From the NCBI RefSeq assembly GCF_023734115.1, contig NZ_AP025737.1, positions 3,038,001-3,102,000 of the forward strand: a stretch of 64,000 nucleotides of DNA, in the 5' to 3' direction. The translations under genes and the position numbers were made by a program. Below are positions 26,294 to 38,500 of the stretch, in pieces (the first letter of the stretch is position 1; each line of letters starts with the position of its first letter). Below the pieces are notes generated by a model. The model ran no database searches and was not told the origin of the DNA. It was given only the letters and a program-made list of their open reading frames with translations. The DNA is from Herbiconiux sp. L3-i23. GTDB lineage: Bacteria > Actinomycetota > Actinomycetes > Actinomycetales > Microbacteriaceae.

Positions 26294-29200
26294 TCAGACC
26301 ATCCGATACGACTGGGGGCCGTTCGCCGCGGGGCGGGACGAGGCGGTCGCCTCTGCGGCGGCGAGCCGCTTGCGGGCCTTCAGATACCAGCGGATCGCGG
26401 CCCCGAGCATCCCGAGCAGGCCGAGGAGACCCGCGCCACCGGCGAGGACCTCGGTCGGGGCGGTCGCCGCGGCGGGAGCGGGCTGCGCGGCGGCGGCATC
26501 GGGGGCCGCAGCGGCGGCGATCGTGCCGCTGTCGGTGACCGACGAGGTCCCCCCGGACACCGTCACCGTGTTCGTGCGCGCCCCGGATCGCGTCTCGGCG
26601 GAGGCGGCAGCGGTGGCCGCAGCGGAGCCCATCGACGCGGTCGTGCCGCGGGTGACGAGTACCGAGGTCCCCGTGGAGGTGACGGTGGTGACGAGCTCGA
26701 TGAGAGGTTCCTCGGGGGCGGCGCTCGGCGGCGCGGGCTCGGCCGTCGGTGCGGCCGCGACCGGGGGCCGCAGGGGTGCGATGCTCCCCGCGGTCGTCAC
26801 CCAGGCGCTCGTGCCGGTTCCGTTCGCCGCTCGGACCCGGACGGTGTAGCCCTGATCGCTGGTCAGACCGCCGAGGCGGAAGACGTTCCCGGCGAGCTCT
26901 TCGGCGCCGACCGAGCGCCACACGCCCGCACCGGGTCCGCTCGTGGCGGCGACCTGCCAGCCGACGGCGACGACCGGCCGATCGACGCTCGAGGTCGCAG
27001 CGAGTCGCACGGTGAGGGCGGCGATCCCCGGTTCGGCGGCGACGATGATCGGGGCGACCGGGGACGACACCGGAGTCGTGGGCTCGGAATTCGTCGAGAC
27101 GGTGCTGCCCGTCGGGTTGGTCGCCACCACCCGCACGGAGTAGGCGGCACCGTTGGTGAGGCCCGAGAAGACGTAGCGGCCGCCGACGATGGTCGGGGTG
27201 GCGTCGGACCAGGAGCCGATGCTCGTCACCCAGCCGTAGGGCGGTGCGGCGATCGCCGCCCCGGATCGCAGCTTGCCCTGGGTTGCGGGACCGTTCGGGC
27301 TGCCCTCACCCGCGGCGGTCGCGGGCGCGAAGTGGACGGCGGCGATCTGCCAGACGGCGCCTGCGAGCGGCGCGGCGGCCGTGTCGGGCAGGACGGCCTC
27401 GATGCTGAGGCGCCCGTCGCCGGGGATGACCCGACCGATCGCGGGCGTCGTCGGTGCGGCGATCGGTCGGAAGGCGGCCGGCGAGGTCCATGCGGAGACG
27501 CCGTAGGCGTTGGTGGAAGCGACCCGCAGCAGGTAGTCAGTACCGTTCTGCAGGCCCGCGAGCACGAACCCGCCCGCGCTGACGGCGACGACCTGCGCCG
27601 TGGACCAGTCGTCGGGGTCGGCGGCCCTCGCGACCTGCCAGATCGCGTCCGCCTCGTCGGCGGGTCGACCGTCGGTGGACGGGAAGTCCACGGTGAGGTC
27701 GGCACCGGAGGACTTCGGCGTGACGACCGGTGCGGTCGGCGGCGTCGGCGCTCCGACCGCGAGGAAGGCGGAGGATTGCGTCCACGCGCTCGCACCGACG
27801 TCGTTGCTCGCCCGGACGCGCACACGGTAGGTCGTTCCCGACTCGAGGCCGTCGAAGAGGATCGAGCCGCCGTCGGAGGTGGGCACGACGTCGGTCCACG
27901 CGTCGCCGGATCCGTCGGTCACGGCGGCGAGCTGCCATGAGGTGCTCGCGACCGGCGCGGCGGCAGACGACGGGACCGTCACGTCGATCCGCGCGGAAGA
28001 GTCTGCTCGCGTGATCGCGCCGAGTGCGGGCGCGGCGGGTGCGGCGACGGGAGTGACGAGGACCCACGCGCTGGCCGGCGCCTCGCCGATCTCGTTCGCC
28101 GCCGTCACGCGGATCCGCTGCGCGACGCCGTTCTCGAGGCCGGTGACCGTCCAGGTGTCGGCGGCGCCGGTCGCCGGGACGACGCGCCAGGACCCTCCGG
28201 AGTCGGTCGACACCTCCCACACCGCGTCGGCGCCGAGGCTCGGCCGCGCTGGCATGGAGCGGAAGTCGACGACCGCGGTGACGCCGCCGTCGACGCGCGT
28301 CGTCGTGCCGATCACGGCGCGCGAGGGGCGGTCGATGGTGCGCACGGCACCGCTCTCGGACCAGGCGCTGAGGCCGACCTGGTTCGTGGATGCGGCGCGC
28401 AGTCGGTACTCGACACCGGTGGTCAATCCGCTGACGGTGTAGCGACCGGCGCCGGACGTCGCGGGGAAGACGGGCGTCCAGCTCGTTCCGGACGGGCCGA
28501 CCGTGCCGAGCTGCCAGAAAGTGCTGGTCACGGGTGCCGCGACGGTGCCGCCGAAGTCGGCGACGATGCTGATCGAATCCGGGGTGCGGGCGACGCTGCC
28601 GAGGACCGGAGCGGCGGGCGCGGCGATCGGGGTGATCGCCGTCTCGACCGTCGCGCTCTCGCCGATGCGGTTGACGGCGCGAGCGCGGAGCGCGTAAGGG
28701 GTCCCGTTGACCAGTCCGGAGAAGGTCCACGAGGAACCCGTTCGGATGGGGGCGACGCGCACCCAGTCGGTGGTGCCGGCAGGAGCGAGGTCGAATAGCG
28801 CCGATGCCGGGTCGCTCGGCGCCGCATCGGTGCTGACGAACGTCGGAGACCAGATGGCGCCCCCGTTCAGCGGGACAGGGGTGGCGTTCGCGGGAGCGGC
28901 GGGAAGACCGATCGGGCGACCGGATACGGCCTCGGAGGTCTCGTGCTCCACTCCCGCGACGATCGTGGTGACCGTGAAAACGTAGTCCTGACCGTCGACG
29001 AGTCCGCCGACATCGGCCTGAGCGGTCGTGCCGCCGCCGATGTTCACGGGCGTCCAGGTGGCCGATCCGAGGGCCCGCCACTTCACCCGGTAGCCGGTTC
29101 CCGGCGCGATGACGGCGGGAGGCGTCCAGGTGAGACGCACCACACCCGCAGCGAGAGGCGCCGCGGCCACACCGGTCGGCGCCCGGTAGCCCAGGTAGCG

Positions 29201-29575
29201 GGTCTCGGTGACCAGGTCGAACCGGGTCGACTCGACGCCCCACTGACGCTCTTCCACCCAGACCCGGTAGTTGCCGAGCGGGAGGCCGGTCATGCTGAGG
29301 GTCGCTCCGGTCCAGCCGACGGAGTTGTCGAGGGTGACGCTGCGCTGGTCGGTGGCGTTGGTCGCGAGGTTCAGATACCTCAGTCGGTACTCCCACTTGC
29401 CACCGACCTGGGCACCGAGCGCGATCTCCGCACTGAAGCCGGTCTGGCCGATGGTTGTGATCGTGGCGGTCGAGGCGGCCGCGTTGGCAGCGGGTGCGGG
29501 CGCGACGACGATCATCGCCAGCACACCGATGACGGCGAGACCGGCGACGAGCAGAGAGCGTGCCCGCCGGATCAC
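26294..29575 (-). CDS. FnIII-repeat surface protein with C-terminal membrane anchor
   Basis: 1093 aa. A signal peptide ends near residue 33 (ANAAAS). The body is about ten fibronectin type III domains, each closing with patterns such as FDGLESGTTYRVRVRASNDV and a linker of the PIAAPAAP type. The next-to-last FnIII domain carries a long insertion seen at the same place in the proteins starting at 41739 and 51117. A Thr/Ser-rich stretch follows, then a hydrophobic anchor near residue 1050 (GGAGLLGLLGMLGAAIRWYL) and a basic tail. There is no LPXTG motif. It overlaps the upstream gene by 4 nt. It probably projects from the cell as an adhesin or surface polymer-binding protein; that role is inferred. 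Confidence 0.88.
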   Translation of the reverse strand: MIRRARSLLVAGLAVIGVLAMIVVAPAPAANAAASTATITTIGQTGFSAEIALGAQVGGKWEYRLRYLNLATNATDQRSVTLDNSVGWTGATLSMTGLPLGNYRVWVEERQWGVESTRFDLVTETRYLGYRAPTGVAAAPLAAGVVRLTWTPPAVIAPGTGYRVKWRALGSATWTPVNIGGGTTAQADVGGLVDGQDYVFTVTTIVAGVEHETSEAVSGRPIGLPAAPANATPVPLNGGAIWSPTFVSTDAAPSDPASALFDLAPAGTTDWVRVAPIRTGSSWTFSGLVNGTPYALRARAVNRIGESATVETAITPIAAPAAPVLGSVARTPDSISIVADFGGTVAAPVTSTFWQLGTVGPSGTSWTPVFPATSGAGRYTVSGLTTGVEYRLRAASTNQVGLSAWSESGAVRTIDRPSRAVIGTTTRVDGGVTAVVDFRSMPARPSLGADAVWEVSTDSGGSWRVVPATGAADTWTVTGLENGVAQRIRVTAANEIGEAPASAWVLVTPVAAPAAPALGAITRADSSARIDVTVPSSAAAPVASTSWQLAAVTDGSGDAWTDVVPTSDGGSILFDGLESGTTYRVRVRASNDVGASAWTQSSAFLAVGAPTPPTAPVVTPKSSGADLTVDFPSTDGRPADEADAIWQVARAADPDDWSTAQVVAVSAGGFVLAGLQNGTDYLLRVASTNAYGVSAWTSPAAFRPIAAPTTPAIGRVIPGDGRLSIEAVLPDTAAAPLAGAVWQIAAVHFAPATAAGEGSPNGPATQGKLRSGAAIAAPPYGWVTSIGSWSDATPTIVGGRYVFSGLTNGAAYSVRVVATNPTGSTVSTNSEPTTPVSSPVAPIIVAAEPGIAALTVRLAATSSVDRPVVAVGWQVAATSGPGAGVWRSVGAEELAGNVFRLGGLTSDQGYTVRVRAANGTGTSAWVTTAGSIAPLRPPVAAAPTAEPAPPSAAPEEPLIELVTTVTSTGTSVLVTRGTTASMGSAAATAAASAETRSGARTNTVTVSGGTSSVTDSGTIAAAAAPDAAAAQPAPAAATAPTEVLAGGAGLLGLLGMLGAAIRWYLKARKRLAAAEATASSRPAANGPQSYRMV

Positions 29576-30597
29576 CCGGCGCCCCGCACCTTGGCGACGA
29601 GGTCGAGGATGCCGCCGAGGACTCCCTTTCCGCCGCCGCTTCCCGTTCCCGGGTATTCGAGGTCGAGCAGGCGGGTGAGCTTGAGGCGTCGGATGCGGAT
29701 GCTGACGCTCGCCGCGGCTCCGGCGACCGCGCCGGTCGCGGCGGTGGCCGCGACGGCGCCTCCGACGAGGTACGGCACGGCGGCGTCGCCCTGCAAGGCG
29801 AGGATCTCGGCGAGCCCGCCCTCGTCGGTCGGCGCCGGGGCGACCGGTGCGACGACGGCCTCGTCGGCCGCCGCCTCGATGGTGATGGTGTACTCGCCGG
29901 TCGCGGTGCCGCCCGCGAGGTCGGTGCCGGTGAAGACGAGGGTGTGCTGCCCTGGGGCGAGGTCCGCGGGGAGCGGGAACTGCGCGTCGACGGCGCCGCT
30001 GTCATCGGTCGTCCCCTCGACGAGCTTCGTCTCGGCGATCGACAGCCGCACGTTGAAGGGCGTCGACGGGGCGAGCGAGGCGCCGGTGACGCGGACGCCG
30101 GCGCCCACGATCGTTCCATCGGGCCCCGGAACGAGCGAGAACGAGAGTTGAGCTGCCGCTGCCGCGGTGGCCGCGGGCGTCGGCGCTGCGGCCGTCGGGG
30201 CCGGGGCGATGGGGGCAGGAGCGGACGGTTGCGATGCACCGGAGTCTCCCGTGACGGAGATCCAGACGGGTACCGCCGAGGACCGGGCTCCCCCGGCGAT
30301 GGCGACGACCGAGGCGCTCCACGAGCCGGGCCGCTGACCGATGAAGGTCATCGAGGCCTGCGAGGCGGGCGCGGTGCGAGTGGAGACGGCACCGGCCGCG
30401 TCCGTTGCGGTGACTTCGACGGTGTCGACGTCGGCGGTGGTGTACCAGTCGAGGTAGACGGCGCCGTTCTCTCCGTGGGTGGAGGCGGAGACGATCGGTT
30501 CGTCGACCATGACCGCGGCGGCCGCGGCGGTCGGCGCGAACAGCGCGACGAAGCTCAGCGCCAGCACGGCGATGAACGCGTTGAACGGTCGCTTCAC
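29572..30597 (-). CDS. Exported membrane protein, operon partner of the FnIII protein
   Basis: 341 aa. A signal peptide ends around residue 27. Then there is an FnIII-like domain (VYLDWYTTADVDTVEVTATD), a Pro/Ala-rich linker (about 125-155) and a second Ig-like domain (about 155-245). One hydrophobic segment follows near residue 275 and a basic C-terminal tail (RIRRLKLTRLLDLEY plus a Gly-rich stretch) that would lie in the cytoplasm. The GTG start at 30597 has GAAGGGGAG upstream. Its stop overlaps the start of the 1093-aa FnIII gene, so the two are coupled. I recognise no family. A perfect palindrome lies 64 nt upstream of its start. Confidence 0.8.
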   Translation of the reverse strand: MKRPFNAFIAVLALSFVALFAPTAAAAAVMVDEPIVSASTHGENGAVYLDWYTTADVDTVEVTATDAAGAVSTRTAPASQASMTFIGQRPGSWSASVVAIAGGARSSAVPVWISVTGDSGASQPSAPAPIAPAPTAAAPTPAATAAAAAQLSFSLVPGPDGTIVGAGVRVTGASLAPSTPFNVRLSIAETKLVEGTTDDSGAVDAQFPLPADLAPGQHTLVFTGTDLAGGTATGEYTITIEAAADEAVVAPVAPAPTDEGGLAEILALQGDAAVPYLVGGAVAATAATGAVAGAAASVSIRIRRLKLTRLLDLEYPGTGSGGGKGVLGGILDLVAKVRGAG

Positions 30598-30660
30598 GAC
30601 TCCCCTTCCCGCGGACAATCCTGACGGGCGCCGCGAGAATGCGCCTCCCCCCTTACGGGA

Positions 30661-30683
30661 CGGTGTTCGCTGAGCGAACACCG
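30661..30683. promoter_or_regulatory. Surface-gene palindrome, copy 1 (TGTTCG-N5-CGAACA)
   Basis: A perfect 11-bp inverted repeat with one central base: CGGTGTTCGCT and AGCGAACACCG. It lies 64 nt upstream of the 341-aa gene. Related palindromes lie upstream of the two giant FnIII-TSP3 genes (41936 and 51309), which suggests one shared regulator. A hairpin role in the leader RNA is the alternative. Confidence 0.6.
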
Positions 30684-30703
30684 GGCTCGCTGAGGGGCGG
30701 GCC

Positions 30704-31241
30704 CGCCCGTTGAGCGGAGCGATACGAAGGGACCCGCTCCCCCTGCTCGCTGAGGAGGCCCGCCAGGGCCGTCGCGAAGCGAGGAACCGCCCATCCAGCC
30801 GAACTTCGAGCCCACCGACCAACCCGCGTCGCATCGCGACGGCCGTGAACGGCCTCCTCAGCGACCAAGTGTCAGCCGCCCGTTGAGCGGAGCGATACGA
30901 AGGGACCCGGTCGCCCTGCTCGCTGAGGAGGCCCGCCAGGGCCGTCGCGAAGCGAAGAACCACCCCATCCGGCCGAACTTCGGGCCCACCGATCAACTCG
31001 CGTCGCATCGCGACGGCCGTGAACGGCCTCCTCAGCGACCAGGTGAACGAAGCGCGTCGACCTCGGCGCTGCGCTCTCGATACGCTCGTTCCTCGCTACT
31101 CGAGCCGTCTCGATACGGCGCTGGCGCGCCTACTCGACGACCGGTGGCGCACCCATCCGCCCGTTGAGCGGAGCGATACGAAGGGACCCGCTCCCCCTGC
31201 TCGCTGAGGAGGCCCGCCAGGGCCGTCGCGAAGCGAGGACC
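30704..31241. repeat. Intergenic repeat cluster, three direct copies
   Basis: This region of more than 500 bases has no gene. It holds three direct copies, at about 30704, 30877 and 31158, of a unit that starts CGCCCGTTGAGCGGAGCGAT. The first two copies are about 170 bp long and share a second half containing GCATCGCGACGGCCGTGAAC. The third is about 84 bp. Between copies 2 and 3 lies a different element, with TCTCGATACG and CGTTCCTCGCTACTCGAG, of the kind widespread between genes in Microbacteriaceae. The cluster separates the FnIII operon from hspR and may block read-through. Confidence 0.8.
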
Positions 31242-31256
31242 GGACTTCGAGCCCGG

Positions 31257-31691
31257 TCAGCGCTCGAGGGGGCGCCAGACCACGACGGCGTTCTGCTTGC
31301 GCACGCGCGCCCCCGCCCTGAGCGAGATGACGTCGCCCTCGGTGCCGGCGGCGAACACGCGGCTGCCGGGTCGACGCAGCAGCTCGTCGGCGAGCGCCGA
31401 CTCGAGCTCGCGCACCCGTCCGCGCAGGCTGCTGACCTCGTTCTCGAGTTCGAGGATGCGCCGTATGCCTTCCAGGCTGATGCCCTCGGCGCCGAGACGG
31501 GCGACTTCGCGCAGCTGCACGATGTCGCGCATCGAGTAGCGGCGGGACTTGCCGGCGGTGCGGGTCGGGGAGACGAGGCCGATGCGGTCGTACTGGCGGA
31601 GCGTCTGCGGGTGCATGCCCGCGAGCTCGGCCGCGGCGGCGATGGCGAACAGCGGCGCCTCGATCATGTCGTCCATCCCCTCCCCCGTCAC
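31257..31691 (-). CDS. hspR: Heat-shock repressor HspR (MerR family)
   Basis: 144 aa. The MerR-type winged helix-turn-helix is at residues about 12-80 (AAAAELAGMHPQTLRQYDRI, then SRRYSMRDIVQLREV). A coiled coil follows (VSSLRGRVRELESALADELL). HspR binds HAIR operators with DnaK as co-repressor and controls dnaK and clpB; three such operators are in this window. GTG 31691 overlaps the dnaJ stop by 4 nt. ATG 31667, preceded by GGGGGAGGGG, is an alternative start that would remove eight residues. Confidence 0.93.
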   Translation of the reverse strand: MTGEGMDDMIEAPLFAIAAAAELAGMHPQTLRQYDRIGLVSPTRTAGKSRRYSMRDIVQLREVARLGAEGISLEGIRRILELENEVSSLRGRVRELESALADELLRRPGSRVFAAGTEGDVISLRAGARVRKQNAVVVWRPLER

Positions 31692-32701
31692 GCCGTTCTG
31701 GCCTTGCTGAGCAGGTCGTCGCGCGGGTTCTCGCTCGGGCCGGCGGCCTCGAACGCTTCGAGCGCCTCGCGTTGGGCGTCGGTGAGTCGGTTCGGCACCG
31801 CGACCTCGATGCGGGCGAGGAGGTCGCCGGTGCCCTTGCTGGTGGTGACGCCGCGGTCCTTGACCCGCAGCACCTTGCCGCTCGAGGTGCCGGGCGCGAC
31901 GCGCAGCTTGACGGGGTCGCCGCCGAGCGTCGGCACCTCGATGGTGGCGCCGAGCGCCGCCTCCGCGTAGGTCACCGGCACGGTGATGCGCAGGTTGAGG
32001 CCGTCGCGTTCGAAGACCGGGTGCTTGCGCACGGTGACGGTGAGGACCAAGTCACCGGCCTCGCCGCCGTCGGGGCTCGGTTCGCCCTTGCCGCGCAGCT
32101 TGATCTTCTGGCCGTCGCTGACCCCCGCCGGGATCTTGACGTTGATCGGCTTGCCGTCGGCGCCCTGCAGGCGCACGGTGTCGCCCTTCGTCGCCGTCAG
32201 GAAGTCGATGATGGTGGTCGCCGAGACATCGCGACCCGGAGTCGGGCCGCCGAACCCGCGATAGCCACCGCTGGTCTGGCCGAAGCCGCCCTGGCCGAAG
32301 CGCCCGTTGCCGGGTGCTCCCCCGCCGAACATCGAGAAGATGTCGCCGAAGTCGGCCTGCGAGTATCCCGCGCCCGGTCGTCCGCCCCCGCCGCCCCCGA
32401 ACATGCCGCCGAAGACGTCCTCGAACCCGCCCTGGCCTCCGCCGCCCGCGGTGAAGCGAGCGCCGGAGCCCATGGCGCGGATCTGGTCGTACTCGGCGCG
32501 CTGCGTCGAGTCGGAGAGCACCGAGTAGGCCTCGGAGATCTCCTTGAACTTCGCCTCAGCCGCGTCGTTGCCGGGATTCGAGTCGGGATGGAACTGCCGC
32601 GCGAGCTTGCGGTAGGCCTTCTTCACCGCCTGCTCGTCGGCGTCCTTGGACACGCCGAGCACCTTGTAGAAGTCCTTGTCGAACCAGTCTTGGCTTGCCA
32701 A
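31688..32701 (-). CDS. dnaJ: Co-chaperone DnaJ, type without zinc-finger
   Basis: 337 aa. The J domain (residues 8-75) has the HPD motif (ARQFHPDSNPGND) that stimulates DnaK ATPase. A Gly/Phe-rich region follows (about 85-155, e.g. GGMFGGGGGGRPG). The two substrate-binding C-terminal domains are complete, but the four CXXCXGXG repeats of classic DnaJ are absent, so it is a CbpA/DnaJ1-like type II protein. It lies third in dnaK-grpE-dnaJ-hspR, the usual actinobacterial order. A second, zinc-containing DnaJ is expected elsewhere in the genome. Confidence 0.95.
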   Translation of the reverse strand: MASQDWFDKDFYKVLGVSKDADEQAVKKAYRKLARQFHPDSNPGNDAAEAKFKEISEAYSVLSDSTQRAEYDQIRAMGSGARFTAGGGGQGGFEDVFGGMFGGGGGGRPGAGYSQADFGDIFSMFGGGAPGNGRFGQGGFGQTSGGYRGFGGPTPGRDVSATTIIDFLTATKGDTVRLQGADGKPINVKIPAGVSDGQKIKLRGKGEPSPDGGEAGDLVLTVTVRKHPVFERDGLNLRITVPVTYAEAALGATIEVPTLGGDPVKLRVAPGTSSGKVLRVKDRGVTTSKGTGDLLARIEVAVPNRLTDAQREALEAFEAAGPSENPRDDLLSKARTA

Positions 32702-32762
32702 TGGCGTCCTGTGTGCTTTCTGACGTGGGCGTCGAGCCCGTGCGAGTTACGGGGACCCGATG

Positions 32763-33437
32763 CTATTCGGAAGGGGTGTCGACGACGACCTTCGCCGCCC
32801 GGAGGGTGACATCGCCGATGCGGTAGCCGCGTTCGACGACGTCGGCGACCGTCGGTGCGGTCACCTCGGGGTTGGGCTTCTGGAAGATCGCCTCGTGCTG
32901 GGTGGGGTCGAACGCTTCGCCCGGCTCGCCGAATCCGACGAGACCGATGCGCTCGGTGGATCCGCGCAGCTTCGACGCGATCGTGGTGAGCGGTCCGCCC
33001 TCGGCGAGGTCGCCGTGCTTCTCGGCACGGTCGAGGTCGTCGAGCACCGGGAGCAGTAGCTTCACGACGTCGCCGACCGCACGGTCGCGCTCGATCTGCC
33101 GGTTCGCCTCGGTGCGGCGGCGGTAGTTGGCGTACTCCGCCGACACGCGCTTCAAGTCGGCGAGGTGTACGCTCTCGGCCGACTCTGCCTCTTCGGCGCT
33201 CGCGGTGCCGGAGGACACGTCCTCGAGGAAGGACAGGTCCTCCTGCGAGAATCCGCCGTCCTCGTCGGCGCCGCCCGCATCGGGCGCGGCTCCGCCGGTG
33301 GGGGTCTCGATGTCGGGTCCCTCCATCGAGACGAAACCGGGCTCGGCCGGAGCCGACGAGGCGGTGTTTTCCGCGTCGTCGGCTCCGTCCTGCTGCGGGC
33401 TGCGGTCCTTCGGGTCTTCTTCTTCCTTGGGGGCCAT
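32763..33437 (-). CDS. grpE: Nucleotide exchange factor GrpE
   Basis: 224 aa. A long acidic, disordered N-terminus (about 1-85) precedes the coiled coil (LADLKRVSAEYANYRRRTEA) and the C-terminal beta domain (FDPTQHEAIFQ and VADVVERGYRIGDVTLRAAKV). It releases ADP from DnaK. The start at ATG 33437 lies 13 nt after the dnaK stop, with AAGGAA upstream. Confidence 0.95.
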   Translation of the reverse strand: MAPKEEEDPKDRSPQQDGADDAENTASSAPAEPGFVSMEGPDIETPTGGAAPDAGGADEDGGFSQEDLSFLEDVSSGTASAEEAESAESVHLADLKRVSAEYANYRRRTEANRQIERDRAVGDVVKLLLPVLDDLDRAEKHGDLAEGGPLTTIASKLRGSTERIGLVGFGEPGEAFDPTQHEAIFQKPNPEVTAPTVADVVERGYRIGDVTLRAAKVVVDTPSE

Positions 33438-33450
33438 CTGCAGCGGTTCC

Positions 33451-35571
<2,121 letters not shown>

Positions 35572-38500
35572 TCAGATCTGCTGCTTGCGGCGGGTGCGCG
35601 CGGCACCGATCCACCACGCGGCTGCGCCGAACAGGGCCATCAGGATCAGGAGTCCGATTCCCCCGGTCACCAGCATGTCGGTCGCGCTCGTCGCCGAGGA
35701 CGCGGGCGATGCCGCGGCGTCGTCCGCCGACTCGTCGCTCGACCCCGCCGACTCGTCGTCCGCCGTGTCGGTGCCGATGACGGTTCCCTTCACCGGGGCG
35801 GCCAGTGTCGAGGCTGCCGCGGCGGGGGCCGCCTCGACGAGAGCGCGGGTGCCACGTCCACCGTTCGAGCCTGAGCCGCTGCCCGACCCGCTGCCGGAGT
35901 TCGAGCCGTTGCCGGTGCCGTTGCCGTTGCCGTTACCGTTGCCGCCGCCGTTTCCGGTGGCCGGGTTCGGGCCGGTGGGAGTGCTGTCGCTGACGTCGGG
36001 CGTGCCGTCGTTGTCGTCGTCGGGATCCGTGATGTTCGGGATCCCATCGCCGTCGACGTCCGGGTCCGACGCGTTCGGGATTCCGTCGCCGTCGATGTCG
36101 GTGTCGAGCTCGTTGGGGATGCCGTCGCCGTCGATGTCACCGGGGGTGCCGATGCCGTTCGGGGTCTCGTCGGAGCCGTTCGGGATGCCGTCGCCATCGG
36201 CGTCGGAATCGGAGCCGTTCGGCACACCGTCACCATCCACATCGGGGTCGAAGACGTTGTTCACGCCATCGCCGTCCACGTCCGGGTCCTGCCCGTTCGG
36301 GATGCCGTCACCGTCCACATCGGGATCGGATCCGTTCGGGATGCCGTCGCCGTCCACGTCCGGGTCGAGTCCGTTCGGGATGCCGTCGCCGTCCACGTCC
36401 GGGTCCTGCCCGTTCGGGATGCCGTCGCCGTCCACGTCGGGGTCGGATCCGTTCGGGATGCCGTCGCCGTCGATGTCGTCTGAGGTGCCCACACCGGTGT
36501 CGCCGGGCTGCGAGCCCGGGCCGGCAGGCGTCGGGTCGGACCCGTTCGGAACGCCGTCCCCGTCGATGTCGTCGTCGTTCGCGTTGTTGCGTCCGTCGCC
36601 GTCGATGTCGGAGTCCTGGTCGTTCGGGATGCCGTCGCCGTCGATGTCGCCGGGCGTGCCGATGCCGTTCGGGGTCTCGTCGGAGCCGTTCGGGATGCCG
36701 TCGCCGTCGGCGTCGGGGTCCGAGGCGTTCGGAACGCCGTCACCATCCACGTCGGGATCGAAGACGTTGTTGATGCCGTCGCCGTCCACATCCGGGTCGG
36801 AGCCGTTGGGGATGCCGTCGCCGTCCACATCCGGGTCGGAGCCGTTGGGGATGCCGTCGCCGTCCACATCCGGGTCCGAGCCGTTCGGAAGGCCGTCGCC
36901 GTCCACATCCGGGTCCTGCCCGTTGGGAATGCCGTCACCGTCCACATCCGGGTCCGAGCCGTTCGGAAGACCGTCGCCGTCCACATCCGGGTCCTGCCCG
37001 TTCGGGATGCCGTCACCGTCCACGTCGGGGTCGACGCCGTTGGGGATTCCGTCGCCGTCGATGTCGTCGTCGATCGCGTCGGGGATGCCGTCGCCGTCGA
37101 TGTCACCGGGGCGACCGGGGCCCGTGCCGGTGGGCTGCGAGCCGGGGCCGGCAGGCGTCGGGTCCGAGGCGTTCGGGATTCCGTCGCCGTCGATGTCGTC
37201 GTCGAAGACGTTGTTCACGCCGTCGCCGTCCATGTCGGCGTCGTCCTCGTTGCGGATGCCGTCACCGTCGATGTCCTCGGGGGTACCGATGCCATGCGGG
37301 GTGCTGTCGGACCCGTTCGGGATCCCGTCGCCGTCGGCGTCCGCGTCGTCCTCGTTGCGGATTCCGTCGCCGTCGATGTCGTCGTCGAAGACGTTGTTCA
37401 CGCCGTCGCCGTCGATGTCGGGGTCGAGCTCGTTCGGGATGCCGTCACCGTCGATGTCGGAAACCGTGCCGGTGCCCGTGCCGCCCGGCTGCGAGCCGGG
37501 GCCCGCAGGCGTCGGGTCCGAGGCGTTCGGGATTCCGTCGCCGTCGATGTCGTCGTCGAACACGTTGTTCACGCCGTCGCCGTCCATGTCGGCGTCATCC
37601 TCGTTGCGGATGCCGTCGCCGTCGATGTCCTCGGGGGTGCCGAGACCGTTCGGGGTGCTGTCGGAGGCGTTGGGGATGGCGTCGCCGTCCGCGTCGGAGT
37701 CGGATCCGTTCGGGATGCCGTCGCCGTCGATGTCGTCGTCGAACACATTGTTCACGCCGTCGCCGTCGATGTCGGGGTCGTCCTCGTTGCGGATCCCGTC
37801 GCCGTCGAGGTCGTCGGAGGTGCCGAGACCGGCGTCCCCGGGCTGTGAGCCAGGGCCGGCAGGAGTCTCGTCGGAGGCGTTCGGGATTCCGTCGCCGTCG
37901 ATGTCGTCGTCGTTCGCGTTGTTGCGACCGTCGCCGTCCATATCGACGTCGTCCTCGTTCGGGATGCCGTCACCGTCGATGTCGCCGGGCGTGCCGATGC
38001 CGTTCGGGGTGCTGTCCGATCCGTTCGGGATGCCGTCGCCGTCGGCGTCGGAATCGATCCCGTTGGGGATGCCGTCGCCATCGATGTCGTCGTCGAACAC
38101 GTTGTTCACGCCGTCGCCGTCGACATCGGGGTCGATGCCGTTCGGGATGCCGTCGCCATCGAGGTCGCCGGTGTCGCCGAGGCCGTTCGGGGTCTCGTCG
38201 GAGCCGTTCGGCGACCCGTCGCCGTCGGCGTCGTCGTCGTCCTCGTTGCGGACGCCGTCACCGTCGATGTCGTCGTCGACCGCGTTGTTGCGCCCGTCGC
38301 CGTCGATGTCGGCGTCATTCTCATTCGGGATGCCGTCGCCGTCGATGTCACCGGGCGTGCCGATGCCGTTCGGGGTCTCGTCGTCCTCATTCGGGATTCC
38401 GTCGCCGTCAGCGTCGGGGTCGGAGGCGTTCGGAACGCCGTCGCCATCCACATCGGGGTCGAAGACGTTGTTCACGCCGTCACCGTCGACGTCGGGGTCG

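Noticed and set aside
26294-29575. LPXTG sorting signal in the FnIII proteins
   Set aside because: No LPXTG-like motif precedes the C-terminal hydrophobic segment in any of the three proteins.
30661-30683. LexA (SOS) operator for the TGTTCG palindromes
   Set aside because: Actinobacterial LexA sites have GAAC outside and GTTC inside the dyad; these sites have the opposite order.
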